The notes: generated by a model not told the origin, from the sequence alone. A stretch of 64,000 bases of DNA from Paraspadella gotoi (GCA_051294375.1 CM119269.1:15511918-15575917); one strand, 5' to 3'; shown: positions 13,496-26,800, numbered from the stretch's first letter. Program-made: numbers and translations.

Positions 13496-13594
13496 CGAAG
13501 TATTCGAGTATTCGAACTTTCTTTTTGTTGTTTGTGTAAGTTTTTAAAGAGAAAACGAAAATTTCGTTATTACAACAAGTAAATTTATTAATTC

Positions 13595-13640
13595 GGACAT
13601 GTTTCGACTCTTATGTTTTTGCGAGTCTTCGTCAGCAAGT
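13595..13640 (-). ncRNA. Hammerhead ribozyme motif (Penelope-type)
   Basis: Read on the minus strand: the CUGANGA core as CTGACGA, stem II GACTC/GAGTC closing a loop of about 12 nt, then GAAAC and ATGTCC. The very short stem III region is the palindrome ACATGT, as in hammerheads of Penelope-like elements, which are thought to cleave as dimers. It lies downstream, in the same orientation, of the GIY-YIG-like fragment at 14.2-14.5 kb. Activity is inferred from the core only. Confidence 0.7.
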
Positions 13641-13676
13641 AAATCAACAACTGTACAGTTTCTCAAACATTAGTTT

Positions 13677-13679
<3 letters not shown>

Positions 13680-13717
<38 letters not shown>
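13680..13717. repeat. (GA)n microsatellite
   Basis: Uninterrupted GA run. Confidence 0.9.
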
Positions 13718-13718
<1 letters not shown>

Positions 13719-14202
13719 TTTTCCAACAAAGAATTGAGTAAAGGATAGTGCTCAGATGTAATGACTAGTGAAAGTGAGGACAGGGAAAGAGAGAGTAAGT
13801 GAATTTGAAATTTGTGAAAGGAGAGAGAGCCAAAAGTCAATATATTATTATTAGGCAATGTACAACAATGATAAATTTAGAAAAACTAAACATATAACAA
13901 GGATTAATAAATTAGTTGTCAGCTGATGATTATGAAAGTTTGTAAGTTTGAAATAAAGGATGTGAAATAGAAGAATAAGTAATGAGGGATAGATAAGTTA
14001 AAGGTAAGTGAAATGATAAGATAAGAAAGAGCTCAAAATGAGCTGCCCCACCCCCCGGGCGGGCAAATGTGGGGCGTTGGTGATGTAGTCGATTCATGGG
14101 CCTGTCACGGGCTCAGAGGATATTATGGTGGAGTGGGACAAGGTGGGATCTGGTAGTGATCCGGCTGCAAAAATGCTGACCTGCCTGCCGAGGGCCCTCC
14201 TC

Positions 14203-14520
14203 TCACCTGACGGTGAGGGTGCCTGTTCTAATTTGTTTCAGGACAGGAGATACAGACTCTTCTCCCTCCTCCTGCAGCCGTCGTTTGGGGCGTTGCTCGG
14301 TGTGAGAAGTTGCTGGAGGCTCGGGTGAGGCATCGGACGTCCATGGCCTGCTGAGAGGCCTCCGCCTGACTTGTTGAGTAGTTTTGATAAACGAATCATA
14401 GCGCGGAGGGAGTTCGAATCGTCCTCCATCACGGTTCAAGGAGGGCTCGAGGGCTTTGATTAAAATTGCCTCTCTAATAACTCTTAAGAACCAGTTTTGG
14501 TCATGGGACAGCAGTCTTCC
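14203..14520 (-). pseudogene. Penelope-like retroelement fragment: end of GIY-YIG endonuclease
   Basis: An open minus-strand frame reads QNWFLRVIREAILIKALEPS and then SLNRDGGRFELPPRYDSF before a low-complexity tail and stop. REAI-x-I-(x)n-PSLNRDGG is typical of the C-terminal GIY-YIG domain of Penelope-like retroelements. The reverse transcriptase was not found upstream, so this is a 5'-truncated copy. The hammerhead motif at 13.6 kb lies 3' of it on the same strand, where the element's terminal repeat is expected. The interval 13.55-14.56 kb is more G/C-rich than its surroundings. Confidence 0.65.
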
Positions 14521-14632
14521 TCTCTAAACAAAAATATAATTTATCATATATCGATGACCTGACCTGAGCTAAGTGTCTTACCGTCAAGTGAATTGTAGAA
14601 ATTATATAAAAATAAATGGAGTAAAGATTTTG

Positions 14633-14937
14633 CAAAACAAGAACGGTAATTCAAATGTGTTGCGCCGCAGTGACTTTCTTTTCACATGTATTTATGACAC
14701 GTATTGCCTCGGAATCTTGTCTTTTATTCTGTAAAATTTTTAGGATTTCCTGAAGGCGCACTAGCAGTCACTGAGATTTAAGATTTTTTCCTGTCTTAAC
14801 AAATGAGCAATCAACTATAGGCAAATTATATACATTTTTAACGTATGTGGGACAGACCGACGTACAGACATACAGACCGACCGAAAAGTGACTTATAGAG
14901 TTGCTCCGAGAGTACTCGCGACCAACTAAAAATTTAA
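14633..14937. repeat. Dispersed repeat family 2, copy 1
   Basis: Starts AAAACAAGAACGGTAATTCAAAT and shares with 25.99-26.34 kb the blocks TTTTTTCCTGTCTTAACAAATG, a (GACC/GACA)n stretch and the end GTGACTTATAGAGTTGCTCC. About 300 bp; no open frame and no clear terminal inverted repeats seen. Confidence 0.65.
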
Positions 14938-16416
14938 ATTTTCATGGTTTTCATGGGTTTATCAATAATATCCTGAAATTAATTTTAAAAAGTAATTGGA
15001 TTAAATGATACGTCTTGAACGTGACCACTGACCACTTATTATTCCTACCGACAAAACAGTGTGTAATTTGTGTTGAATTTACCGAATTTTAGTATTTTCT
15101 TTTCAGAATAGGAAGGTGGAGACTTGACAAACGAGTCAGCGAATAGTAGTAATACCGGTAGTTGTAATGGCAAGCTGAAATTTGGGGTCTTTAGCCTCGT
15201 TGTTGTACTTATACTGTTACGTGACGGAGACTTTTGTGTGTTTTGATGTCGATAATTTCCGTGCGAATTTGAGAAAAAGGAATTCGTAAGGAAGGGATTG
15301 TGTCCCGACTCCTGACGACGGACATTGGCAAGCCAGTATCTGTCCAGAGGTCGAGGGTCTATCCCTAACATATTTGATTTATCTCCATGTCTAAAAAAAG
15401 TAAATAATTAGACCATACCTTCCGTAGAGCAGGTTATCATAAATTAATTTAAATTAATTTAAATTAATTTCTAATTCATTTGAGTTTCAGAATAGGTTCT
15501 AAATATTATGGTGCAATAACCCTAAAACAATATTCGCATTAGATTGATCAATATATTACTGAATTCACGATAAAAATGAATAGCTCTCTCTGTTTTACTA
15601 GACGCGGAAATATAAAAATAAAATCGGGTAATCGGATTTAAAAACTTTTGAATTTCAAGAATCAGCATGAAAAGTAGATTTTTTTTTTCAAGTTTTAACC
15701 AACTCACAAGCAAGTTAAGAACCGGTTAAATTCTCGGACGCAATTAAAATGTGCACGAATATTCGAAAGGATATTAAAAAGAGAAATGAAACAGGAAAAA
15801 AAAAGTTTTTGTTTCGTTAAGTTTTATCTGACTCTTATTTGTCGAAAAAATATGAAAGTTTTAGCCTTTCGATTGCGCCGCTTTGTTTTTTTTTGCTCCT
15901 CCAAGTATCGTAAACGACAACCGATTGGTGCAAATTGATATAAGCAAATATAAAAATTGCAGAAAAGTAATTGATAGCAAAGTGTCAAAAAACCGAATAG
16001 ATTTATGGTTTCATAAAAAAAGCAACACCTTGTTAAATCGTTTGGAATAATGTCGGTAATATTTAATAAAATAATAAAAACCAACGTCAACGAATGTTTA
16101 TTTCGCTCTAATTGAAAAATATAAATGCATTTCTAATTAGTTCTATTAAAATTATTAATTAATTATTAATTATTAATTATTAAACTTGAATAAAAAAGGC
16201 ATTCTCCTTGTTTTCCGTTTTGTATTCTGCACTCAACGTTCATGAATCTTAATGACAAGTGCGAGAGACCAGTTTGTAATATTTTAAAACAAGACGTCGA
16301 AATGTTTCTTCGTGTTTCTTTATTGACACAACCAAAACCATTGTCATACTTTCTAAATCTGAATTCAAATTCGAATTTTTCTCTTCTCTAATTTTCTTTT
16401 CACAAAAAAAATTACC
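14938..16416. other. Intergenic upstream of the ETS gene
   Basis: A/T-rich sequence with TAATTA repeats near 16140-16185. No coding potential was recognised on either strand. It presumably holds the ETS promoter and 5' untranslated region. Confidence 0.5.
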
Positions 16417-18734
16417 ATGTCCACAGAAAGCATTTCCGATCTCTCTGACCCGTTGTCATGGCGACTGAAACGCAGCAGTGACGCTCACCGACACGAAAGG
16501 AGACGCCAAACGGTCGCCGTGCGTAACAATATACAGAAACAGAAACAAGTGCGCATTTTGCGGCGGCCGAAACGCCAGAAAAAAAGATCTCGAAAACGAA
16601 AGGCAGAATCGCAGAAACGTAAGCCCGACGACGTCGTTGACGCATTGGAAGAAGCACGTGGAGCAACATCCGAGGTTTTCTTCGGCATCCATCCTTCCAA
16701 CCCCGCTGAATCCGCTGCCGCTGCTGCAGCCGCAGACCTAAGGTCCGACGCCAACGCCGACGACTCTTCCCTCTTTGAATTCGACAACGATCAACTTTTG
16801 GCGCGAATTAACTTGGAAGGGATTTTAGTCGAAACTCAGTTCAACTGGTGTTTCTTCGGTGACGAAAACGACAACAACAACAACTACAACCACAACGACT
16901 TCCCCGCCAATAATAATCTCTCAAAATTGGCCACCTGCAACGCCTCGTCCACCAAGACGATATCCTCGCCCCTCGATTTTCTATCGAGTCTGAGCTCGCT
17001 GTCTCCGGATTCCGGAGTCGACGTCGACGAGCCATTTCGGGAATCCGAGTCGATGGAGGAATCGTCGCCAGGGGAAGCCGGCGCCGACTACACGGCCAAA
17101 TCCGGCGCTCTCTCCATGACGAAACTGTCGCCGCTCCAAAGTTTGTCCCGAATATCGTGGTCCAAAATGGCTGCTGCTTCTTCACATTCCGCCTTCGACG
17201 GCACCTCGTTATCTCCGTCGACGAATTCGTATAAGTTCGACCGAGAATCGTCAACCTCGTCGACTTTCGATCGGACGTCGTCTGCTTCTTCGTCTTCGAT
17301 CTCTGATTGGTCATTTGCCAGACCGTCGACGTCAACTACGCCGACAGCGTCGAGTTTATTCTACAGGGGGTCGTCATCCTATTCTCCATTCGACAGAGCA
17401 TCACTATCATCCCCGTCATTCGACAAAGCGTCCAATGCATTTAACAATTCGACCACGTCACCCTCGGCATTAGATACTGCGCATGCGTCCTCGTCCGCGT
17501 CTCGTCCGTCCGTAATCATGTCCACTTTTGACGCGGCCAAACGGCACGCGTCTTCAAGCGTTCGTTCGCCAGAGACGAACCCTCGCAGTCGCTCGCCCGA
17601 CGACGAGCCCTTCGATCTTCGCGTCGACGATCCTTCATCTCCGACTCGAGTCCCAGTCGGTCTCCCATGGCTTCATCCCCTCGCCGTCGCAGCTGGGCTC
17701 CCTCTTTGGAACCTCCAAGCCGTCGCCGGCCATCCCTGGCACGCTCTCGCCTCCGCCAAGATCTTCGCCGACAACTATCGGCGGCGTCTTGAAGACTCGA
17801 CGGCCGCTTTGACGGTCGAAGAAGTCCGAGCCTCGGCGGAGGCGGCGGTGGCGAATCTGACCGGCCTCTCCGTCGTGCAACGTCGGGAACATCTTCTCTC
17901 TCTGCAGCGGCAGCGGCGGCAGAGCGGCGAAAATATTATAGAGCCGCAGCGTCCCGTTCGTCCGCCGCAATCTCGACCACAAGATTTTCATCTTTACTCG
18001 AAATTTGCTCAAGGAAGTCGAACGCCTGGTGAGTTCGCTTGGTTGCGGTTGAATAAGAGAAATTGAAGAGTGGTGCGTGGATCGGAAAGTTTATTTGATT
18101 GAATCCTGCGTTGTTGAAAGATTTGTTCGGATGATTATTTATTATTAATATTATTATTATTAACATTATTAATTATTAATAAATATTTAATTTTTCCATG
18201 TTATCCCAAATGCCGAAATATGCAAATTACTTATTCTTATTTAGCCTTACCCTAGCTTCCCTTTGTTTTAAATCCTAGACTCTTTGACCTTTAAAACTCT
18301 TCTCATCAGGCGTTCGCGACCGTCCCCTGAAGAAGAGACGTTACCTTCCGCCCGATGAGGACGACAACAACAACGACGACCGGAAATTCTTTCCTCGTCA
18401 ATCCGCGTTTCCGGTTCGTCAACTTCCCGCCGACGTCGATCGAAAATCTCGCGAAGAAGACGACGACGAGGATCGATCCAAACTCGTCATCGACGAACGC
18501 ACCGAGGAACTGGAGCGACGGGCGGACGGGGAAGAGGAGTCGGAGGAGCTGGAGAAAGAGGAGGAGGAGTTTTTGTTGGAGCCGCCGGGAAATGTGGAGG
18601 AGTGGAAGCCGAGTTCGGCTCAGAGGAAGAGGAAGATGATGGGAGGAGCGAAGGCGAAGAAGAAGGGGGAGGAGGTGGGGGAGGAGAAGGGGGAGGAGGA
18701 GAAGAAGAATCACCGTGAGATGGGGATAGGGGGG

Positions 18735-18810
<76 letters not shown>

Positions 18811-19651
18811 AAGAGAGATTCGTTGTCAGTATTCAGTTCCGTTTAAACGACTGTTTTTCTTTTCCCTTATCGCAGGTGGTCGACGTAACGGTTGCAGCCT
18901 CTGGAGGTTCTTGTACGATTTGCTCCAGAGCCCGAGTTACAATCCCGAAATAATCAGGCGAGTTCCTAGACCTTTGATGCAAAGATGTTAAGCAAAAGTA
19001 GAAACGGTTGCCGTGGTTAATTGCGTCATTCGTTTTGCAGATGGGAGAATGAGGGGCGCGGGGTTTTCAAGATAGTCTCTTCGACGGAAGTGGCGAGGTT
19101 GTGGGGAATCGAGAAAGAAAATCCAGAGATGACCTACGAGAAAATGTCCAGGGCTTTGAGGTGAGAGATACCACTCATTTTAGAGTAATTCATATCAATA
19201 TCACGAGACAAAGCTACGTATTGACTGTTGAATCAAAATATTTGTTTAAGCTTTAAAAAAACACTGAAATTTTTATGTTTTATCAATAAAAATTTGAAAT
19301 TACATGAGTATAATAAATAAATAGAATGATAAGGTTTTTGACTTACTTAGTACTTAATTAATTAATAAATTTTTTAAGTTCTCACAGAATCTATTCTTAA
19401 AAATGAAAAATTTTCCCCCAAATTTTATGTTATTAAATATTCAAATGCTTCAGTGTGTCAATACAACGACTTTATATAAAAAGATTAAAAATTTTCTCTC
19501 TTCGTTATAAAAACTTCTGGCCCAACTTACTTTTCGAAAACCCAATTCCTCATTTAATTCAAGGTATTACTATCGACGACAAGTATTGGAACCGGTAGAA
19601 GGGCGACGCCTCATTTACAAATTCGGAATCAAGACGAAAATTCCCTCGTAA
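16417..19651 (+). CDS. ETS-domain transcription factor, ESE/ELF3-like
   Basis: Five exons (16417-18028, 18310-18714, 18876-18957, 19041-19160, 19564-19651) give 768 residues. The first 670 residues are low-complexity: basic, Asn/Ser-rich with repeated S-F-D-x-A/T-S units (about residues 250-360), then a strongly acidic Glu/Asp segment. The C-terminus (about residues 680-764) is a complete ETS DNA-binding domain: LWRFLYDLLQSPSYNP, RWENEGRGVFKIV, ARLWG, MTYEKMSRALRYYYRR, VEGRRLIYKFG. The recognition-helix Arg pair (RALR) and following Tyr residues are intact, so GGA(A/T) binding is expected. MTYEK-SRA(L/M)RYYY followed by RRL(V/I)YKFG resembles the ESE group (ELF3/ELF5/EHF). No PNT/SAM domain was recognised upstream. 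Intron 3 uses a GC donor. It is tail-to-tail with the next gene. Confidence 0.95.
18737..18808. repeat. (GA)n microsatellite in ETS intron 2
   Basis: About 70 bp of pure GA starting 22 bp after the exon 2 donor at 18715. It inflates open frames of Glu-Arg repeats that are not coding. Confidence 0.9.
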
Positions 19652-20878
19652 CCTTTTCTTTTACTCTTGTCTAACTTCATTCTCAGGTGAAACGTCACAT
19701 CTCAGAGCGATAATCATAACTGAAAACGCTTCATCATGTCACCATGTGCATTTGTTTACTAAAACCGCGGTGTCTAGTCACAATATAAAAACTATTTTGT
19801 AATACTGTTTGTTTTTTTGTTTTTTTTTATTGCGAAATATCGTGACGATGGATAAACAGTAGCTAGTTTGTCCTTAGCTTTAGCCTTAGTATCAGTAAAA
19901 TTCTAAAAAATAACTAGGACGCTTAATACCGCAAATGTGTTTAATGAGCGTCTACAACGTGACGAAAATAAATTACAAACATAATTAAATAACAAAAAAA
20001 AAAAAATCGCATTCGCGATTCGACGAAATACGTATAAACATTATTAGACAAATATATAGATGGAAAAGTTTCTCTGATTGTACCCACTTCCCAAGCTTGT
20101 TAACTCTCAGTAAACTCCAACTTCCCGACAGTAAAATTAAAATAGCACTCAAAGTAGTTCGCTGCCAACTCGTTGATCATCAGACATTCGGTAGAAAGAG
20201 AAGTTTATGTCTCAATTCATTAATTAAAAAAAAAATAAAGGAAGGAACAAAACAAAATACAGGAATGTAGTCGATTATTAAGTAAGTATTGCTAGAATAA
20301 CACCAAAAGGAGATAATTTAACTGCGCGGTTTCTGTACCGTAACACAACAAACTACACTAACGGTTTTCTATTTTACATTCGCTACACCTGAGATTGCGT
20401 CGGCGTGTTGCAAATTTATGATAATTAATGCAAATTACATAACTGTGAAGTTGTATGATCAATAGATCATCAAAATGTCAAAATGAACTAACGTCTAATT
20501 TTTGTACGAAACTTATCCAACCTACTTTCTTTACTTCCAATCATCTTCGTTCATCAGTGATGAGTGACGGGGATGACGTGGACTAAAGTGGAGGCGGCTT
20601 GTGGATGTTTTCCCAAAATTTTTCCCACCTAAAAACAATATATATATATAATGTAGTTAATTAAGTTTCATTTCGATGCTCGATATATCATTGGGATTGG
20701 TTTCAAACTCCACTTCGCTAACGATCAATATCTAAAGTCGTCCAATCTCCATCTCAAGCTTCGAAAACAGCGGAGCGACTTCCAACTTGTCTTCAAGTTT
20801 CAACGCTTCCTTCCATTCCATTCCATTCATCCGTAGCCACACCTAAATCTAGTTCCACGCACAACCTCAGCGCATTGC
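19652..20878. other. Convergent 3' regions
   Basis: Lies between the stop codons of the ETS gene (plus) and the CCPG1-like gene (minus). It contains AATAAA-type signals (for example near 19967) and A/T-rich sequence consistent with two 3' untranslated regions. No further exon was seen. Confidence 0.5.
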
Positions 20879-23800
20879 TTACAATTCATGCGGAAATTGC
20901 TCTGGTTCTTCGTAGTTGTATTTCTGACGATGCCAACTGAAGTCAAATTCCGTCGCCAGGCGTTCTCGGACCTTCTTTACCGTCTTCTCTCGTTTTGTGC
21001 TCTTGAGATAGTCTGCAGAGTCGTCGTCGTCGTCGTCGTCATCGTCGTCGTCCTCTCTCCTTCGTCCGAATCTGAAGAAATCGTCGTCAGAAAAGTCGTC
21101 GTCTTTGTCGTCATCGTCGCCTTTGAAGGCGTTGCTCTCTTTTTTGTCATTTTCAAATCCGTTGTTCTCTTGTTCGTCATTTTTCTTCTCTTTCACGTCT
21201 TCTTTTTTAAATTCGTCAAAAACGTGGAAAAACTCTTCATTCGATGTCGATCGCTCGTTTTTCCTCGAATCTGCGCGAACGAACATCCAGTTTGCTGCAA
21301 TAAGAAAAAAAAGTTAGTTTATTTGATAATTTAAAAAGTATATTTTTTTTATTTAATAATTAATTTATTTATCTATTCATTATTTATTTAATTGACCGCG
21401 CCTTTCGTGATTCACCTCTCAATCTGTTTTTCGCGGCCGGGTAAGGAACCGAACTTGGAGAACGTCGAAAGTACCATGGATCCACTTCGCCATCTCTGTT
21501 ACATAAATCAAGTAGGAAATTATAAAATAAAAACTTGTTTTTAAAAAAGGTACAAACGAAGTTGTTCACAAATCAATGCCACTTACTTTGTTTCCGAAGA
21601 GAAAATCTCCGCCGTTAAGTTATCGATGCTGAAATCTTTCGGAAGGGGCTGCGGAGATTCGCAACCCCAAAGGTGAGGTTTCTTGGCGATCAACTCGGAC
21701 CGCACCAACTGATAAAATAGAAAATGGTTTAATAGATATTAAATAAAAAGCAACATGAAATTTTACGTCGATTTAGTTGTTTCGGTACTTTTTGAAATCT
21801 CTCTTTATTTTTCTAGACATGAAGAGAAACTTTGTTCACTCTCCATCCATCTTAATTCCAAAACAGTTTAAGCATCAATCCCACTTTTTTTTCATCCACT
21901 CAGACCCTTACCCTTACCTCCTTTTGCCACTGATAAATTTGATGGCCGCATTGGGAAGTGAAGATCAACCATTTGTCTTTGTCGTACGGACGACTGTCGA
22001 CTCGATGGGTAAGGATCGTCTCCCAGTAAGTCAACTGACAATCCAGCCATCTACGACATTTTTCGTAAAAAAATAGTTTAAATCGTATACTGGCGTTAAA
22101 ATGGCATAATAAAAAAATATATATACACGATAAATGCTATAAAAAAGCAATGGTCCGCATTCAAAATAATAGTACGATATAACAGATATTCAAGTGTTAT
22201 TTATAACCTTTCGTTTATAATTTTTACCTCGCGTCATTTCCTTCGTCGTTCCCTTCCAAGCGTCGGAATTTCATCTTCAATCTTTGAAAGAGTCGGACGA
22301 GATCTTGGAACTCGACCGAACAGATTCGGAGGAAATCGAGATGGATGATGTAGAGACGCAACTGTTCGATACTCGGTTCAGTATCGTCATCGTCGTCGTC
22401 GTCGTTGTCCGTCGAGTCTTTTAACTCCTCTTTTCCTTCTTCTTTTTCTAGGGAAGATATAAAAGATATTAAAATAAGTAATAAGTTATAAGTAGTAAGT
22501 TATTTGGTATTATTAGTTAAGTATACTATTAGCCTCTCACCTTGAACTGGAGACTCGTCATCCTTTTCTTTTTCCTCTTTCTCCGATTTTATGTTGAAAA
22601 CCTCATGAATCACTTTCCTCTGCAAAGGATCGAGCTCGAAGACCTCGCCCGCTTTTTCGACTTTAACATCGTCGCCGTCGTCGCCGCGAGGGTCGGGACT
22701 TTTTGTACTCTTCATCAAGTCGACCAAATATTGAAACTTCCCTTCCAAAACGTCGCCCATGCCTGTCGGCCTCATGAGCTGGTAAAAGTCGCGAAGTTTG
22801 TCGGATTGAAAAAGAACCTCCAAGGAATTGGAAATGTAGTCTTTCCCAGTCTTCAAGTGTGGAACGATATCGTTGAGCCATTTCGTGTGTTCGCCGAGAC
22901 AGTAGGTCTTGATGCATTCGACGATCTTATCGGCGGGAATATTGAGATGATCCTTCAGGATTCGGTACAGTTCCGGGCTCATTCCATCCTTAATTGACCA
23001 TTCCGACTCTTGCTTTCGTGCGTTCGCGTCCTCTTCCAGCCTTGCGGCCCTCGCCTTCGCCTCTTCCAACTGAGCCTCCAAATCTGAAATCTTTTTCGAC
23101 GATTCTGCCAAGAGTTCCTTCGACTCGGCCAAGCGCCGGTCGGCCTCTTCCGAGGCGATCATTCTCGACAACTCCATGCGCTGAAGAGCGCGGTCCAAGT
23201 CTGTCTTCATCGTCGTCGCTTCCAACTTGCGGCTATCCCTCTCCTCCTCCAACGCCGCCTTCGTCCTCTCGAAATTCTTGAACATCTCCTCGGCCTGCTT
23301 GTCCAACGATCGCTTCACTTTCTCCGAAGCTTTGATCCATTCCTCCTTTTCGAGAAGACTCGATTTCAGTTTCTCCTTCTCCTCGTTGGCTCCGTTCAAT
23401 TCCGCTTGCAAGCTAAGCCTCTCCTCCTTCTCCAGGCCGCAGGCTTGCTTCGTCAACTCAAAGTCTTCCAACTTTGACAAAAGCACCGCGTTTTCTTTTT
23501 CCAACGTCTGCTTCGCCTGCTCCGAGACATTCAAGCGCTTTTCCTTTACAAAGAGCTTTCTCCTAATATCGAACCTCTCCTTATAAAGCTCCCTCAATTC
23601 CTCCTGCACGGTCACCATTTCCACTTTCTCCATGCCATTAACTTGTTTCACCATTTCGAAATCTTCCAACTTTGCCAAGAGCATCGCCCTTTCTTCCTCC
23701 AGCGACTGCTTCACTTTTTCCGACACGTTCAACCGTTCCTCGTAGTGGACAATTTTCTTTTTCTGATCTAACATTTCCTCTTCAACTAATTCGAGTTTCT

Positions 23801-26800
23801 TCAGCGATCTAACCATCTCCGTAATCTCTCTTCCGCAGTCATGCTTCTCGGATTCAATGTCTTTCAACTTTACAGTCAGATTCGCCTTTTCCTCCTCGAG
23901 CAACTGCCTTTCCTTCTCCGACTCGTTTAAGCGCTCTTGGTTGGCGATGAGCTCCTCTTGCAGAGAGACCCTAATCTGGCCCAACGCCTCCAGTTGACTC
24001 TCCATAGATTTATTTTCCGAATCGCGCAGTACATACAGCTCAACGATTTTCTGCTCCGCTTCACTGACGTTTTGAATCAATAGTTGGGGTAACTTGTGCT
24101 CCATCAACCAATCCCTAAAGTAGCTCGTATCGTTCTCAAGCTCTTCCATCTTGCCTCTCAAAGCTTCTTCCCTTTTCTCCAGCGAGTCGACCGTCACCCT
24201 CTCCACAACCTCTCGATCCTCGTCGGAAATAAAGACCGGGTATTGGCTCATAGTATTTCTTCCTCCCAAATACATGGCAGACGCCAATCGCAACCGTAGC
24301 AATATGTTTTCCAACTTCTTAGCTTTGAGCTCTTCGGTCTTGTTCTTCATAACCTCGGCCCAAACCGCCTCCCGATTCCTGGCTTCTCTCCTTAACCCGG
24401 TCACCTTAAGAGCGAGCAAATCCTTTTCCGCGTCCAGCAAATCGCCAGCACAGGTATTCTCCATAAAAAGCCGTTGCCCGATAAATTCCCGCTCCACCTG
24501 GGCAGTAGTCCACGACGAATCCCGAATTTGAACTCTCAGTCTCATGTTTTCCTCCAATAATTCTCTGAATCGGTTTTTAAACTTTTCTTTGTCCCCGCCG
24601 ATTTTCTCATTCTCTTTGATGAGAGCGCTCTCACCGTAAGAGATCATCTTCTCTTTGCTTTTCGAGGTTTTCTCTTCCTCGACGCTCACATCCTGCTCTG
24701 CAGCTACTGTGGCGTCTTGCTTCTCTAGCTTCTCGTTCGCTCGGGCCTCCCGTTGAAGGTCTTCCACCTTTTGCTCCGCCTCTTCCCATCCTTTATTACA
24801 CTCTTCCAAGATGTGCTCGTAATTATATGCTGAGCCCTGGCAAACATTTTGACAATCTGTCTCGAGTCCCGCCATAAACAGGTCTTTCACTTCCTCGTTC
24901 TGAGGGCAAGTATTTGAGGTCACGATGGACTTAAAGGCAATGAAAAGAAATGTCGAACTGAGAAGCATAAGGAACGGGATTATTGAAAACCGCTTTTCAG
25001 TTAAAAACCGGCAACGAACTTCACCATCATCAGCGTCATCATTTTCCCCTGATGACCGCTCGAAATTCTCTTCCGGCAACTCACGTTCAACGTTTCCATT
25101 TTGCGTGGCCTCAGCAAAGTTCGCACTTTGCGAGGCCGGTTCAAAGTTCTCGTTTCGCGTGGCCGGGTCCGAATCGCTACCCAGCACGGAATGGTTATGA
25201 CGCGCTGCCATTTTGAAATTCAGATTTTGCAAAGCCGGAGCCATATTTTGATGCGACCGACTTTTTTTTCGATTTTGACGTTTTGAATGTTTCTTTGGAC
25301 GTTTACCCTTAACGTCGGAAGGTTCATTGCCAGATGGGAGGTAGATATTTTCGTTTGAAGTTGCGGGATCATTTGCCGGCACCGCATTGTGATTTTCATT
25401 TTTATCAACCGGAAATGGGGTTTTCTTTGAGGACGTTGGATCGGGATTTTCCATCGGCAATGCGGCTTCTGGGTTTTTTTGTGACATCCTTGGAACGGGA
25501 TTTCCCTTGGACTTATTACCACCAGAATATAGTCCAAAATACCCCGGGTCTTCTGTTGGCACCAAATAGGAATGAACGACCGGCTTTGGCGTCGAAGCGG
25601 CCATCGCATACCTGTGCCAACGCCCGAATATCCTCTCTCGCTTAGCCTCAACGTCCGACGATCCAATCCTATCAATTTCCCAATCGTGACGCAGGAACTC
25701 GGGAAAAGGTTCCATTTTCGTATAATGCTCGACATTATTTCTCTCTTCTTCCTTTTCTGCCCGCTTGTCGGTCCCAAAATTATATTGCCAGGGCCTATTT
25801 CCCAAAGTGAAGGGGAGAAGAACACCAAAAATTAGGTGAGCTTTAAAATTAAAAAAAACAAAAAACAAAAACAAAACTTCAACAAAATAAAACAACAAAA
25901 TAACAAAACCAAATCAAAAACCATAATCCTAACTAAACAAAACCGCAACAAAACCACAGCAAAACAAAATCACCAGAAAACAAAACCACAACAAAAACAA
26001 GAACGGGAATTCAAATATTGTGTTTCCGTGTAATTTCGACACGTACTGCATTGGAATTACAACTTTTATTATTTTTAAATTTTATATGAGATTTCTTTAA
26101 ATTTAAATTAAATTAATTCAAATTAGATTTGAGGTTTTTTCCTGTCTTAACAAATGAACAATCAAATATAGGCGAGTTATGTCCTTCCGTCAGTCTGTCC
26201 CACTTACGTTAAAGTCTTAAAGATGCTCATAACTTATGAGTGGGACAGACCGACAGACTGACATACCAACCGACCGACCGACCGACCGAAAAGTGACTTA
26301 TAGAGTTTGCTCCGCGAGTACTCGCGGCGCAACTATGTATAAAGAACAAGAGACTTCTCACTTACTCTTTGGGGTCATATAGAAAGACCCCGAGTCGGTC
26401 CCCGGCGACTTGGGCCTCGACCGTATGGGCCTCGGCTTGTTGGGCATTGCCTTCGGCGATGAGCGGTTCCGAGTCGGAGAGGTCGGAGAGGTCGGAGATT
26501 TTGAGGTCGACGTCGCTGTCGCTCGTTTTGCAGTCGCTGGGCACGTCGAGAAGCACGATGTCGCTGGACGAGTCTGGGAGAAGAAAAATATATTGAATTG
26601 TCAGTTTGACTTTGAATGTAAAGTAAAAAAAATAAAAAAATTGAAGGATCAAATTAAATGTAAAAAGAAATTTACTTGAGGTTTATTTACAAACACAAAA
26701 AAATTATTTTAAAAATTTCGTACTTTTTGCTGCCATGTTTCCATTTTATCTCTTCGAAGCTGGCCTGGCTTTAGTCTAAGTTTAGTCTAAGTTTAGTTTA

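Noticed and set aside
14125-14328. Plus-strand G/C-rich frame
   Set aside because: Antisense to the Penelope-like endonuclease fragment, whose minus frame carries the recognisable motif.
16841-17335. 164-codon minus-strand frame under the ETS gene
   Set aside because: Antisense shadow of the Ser-rich first ETS exon.
22994-25835. Plus-strand frames of 77-126 codons across 22.5-25.8 kb
   Set aside because: Antisense to the single large coiled-coil exon, which has continuous phase with ten other exons.
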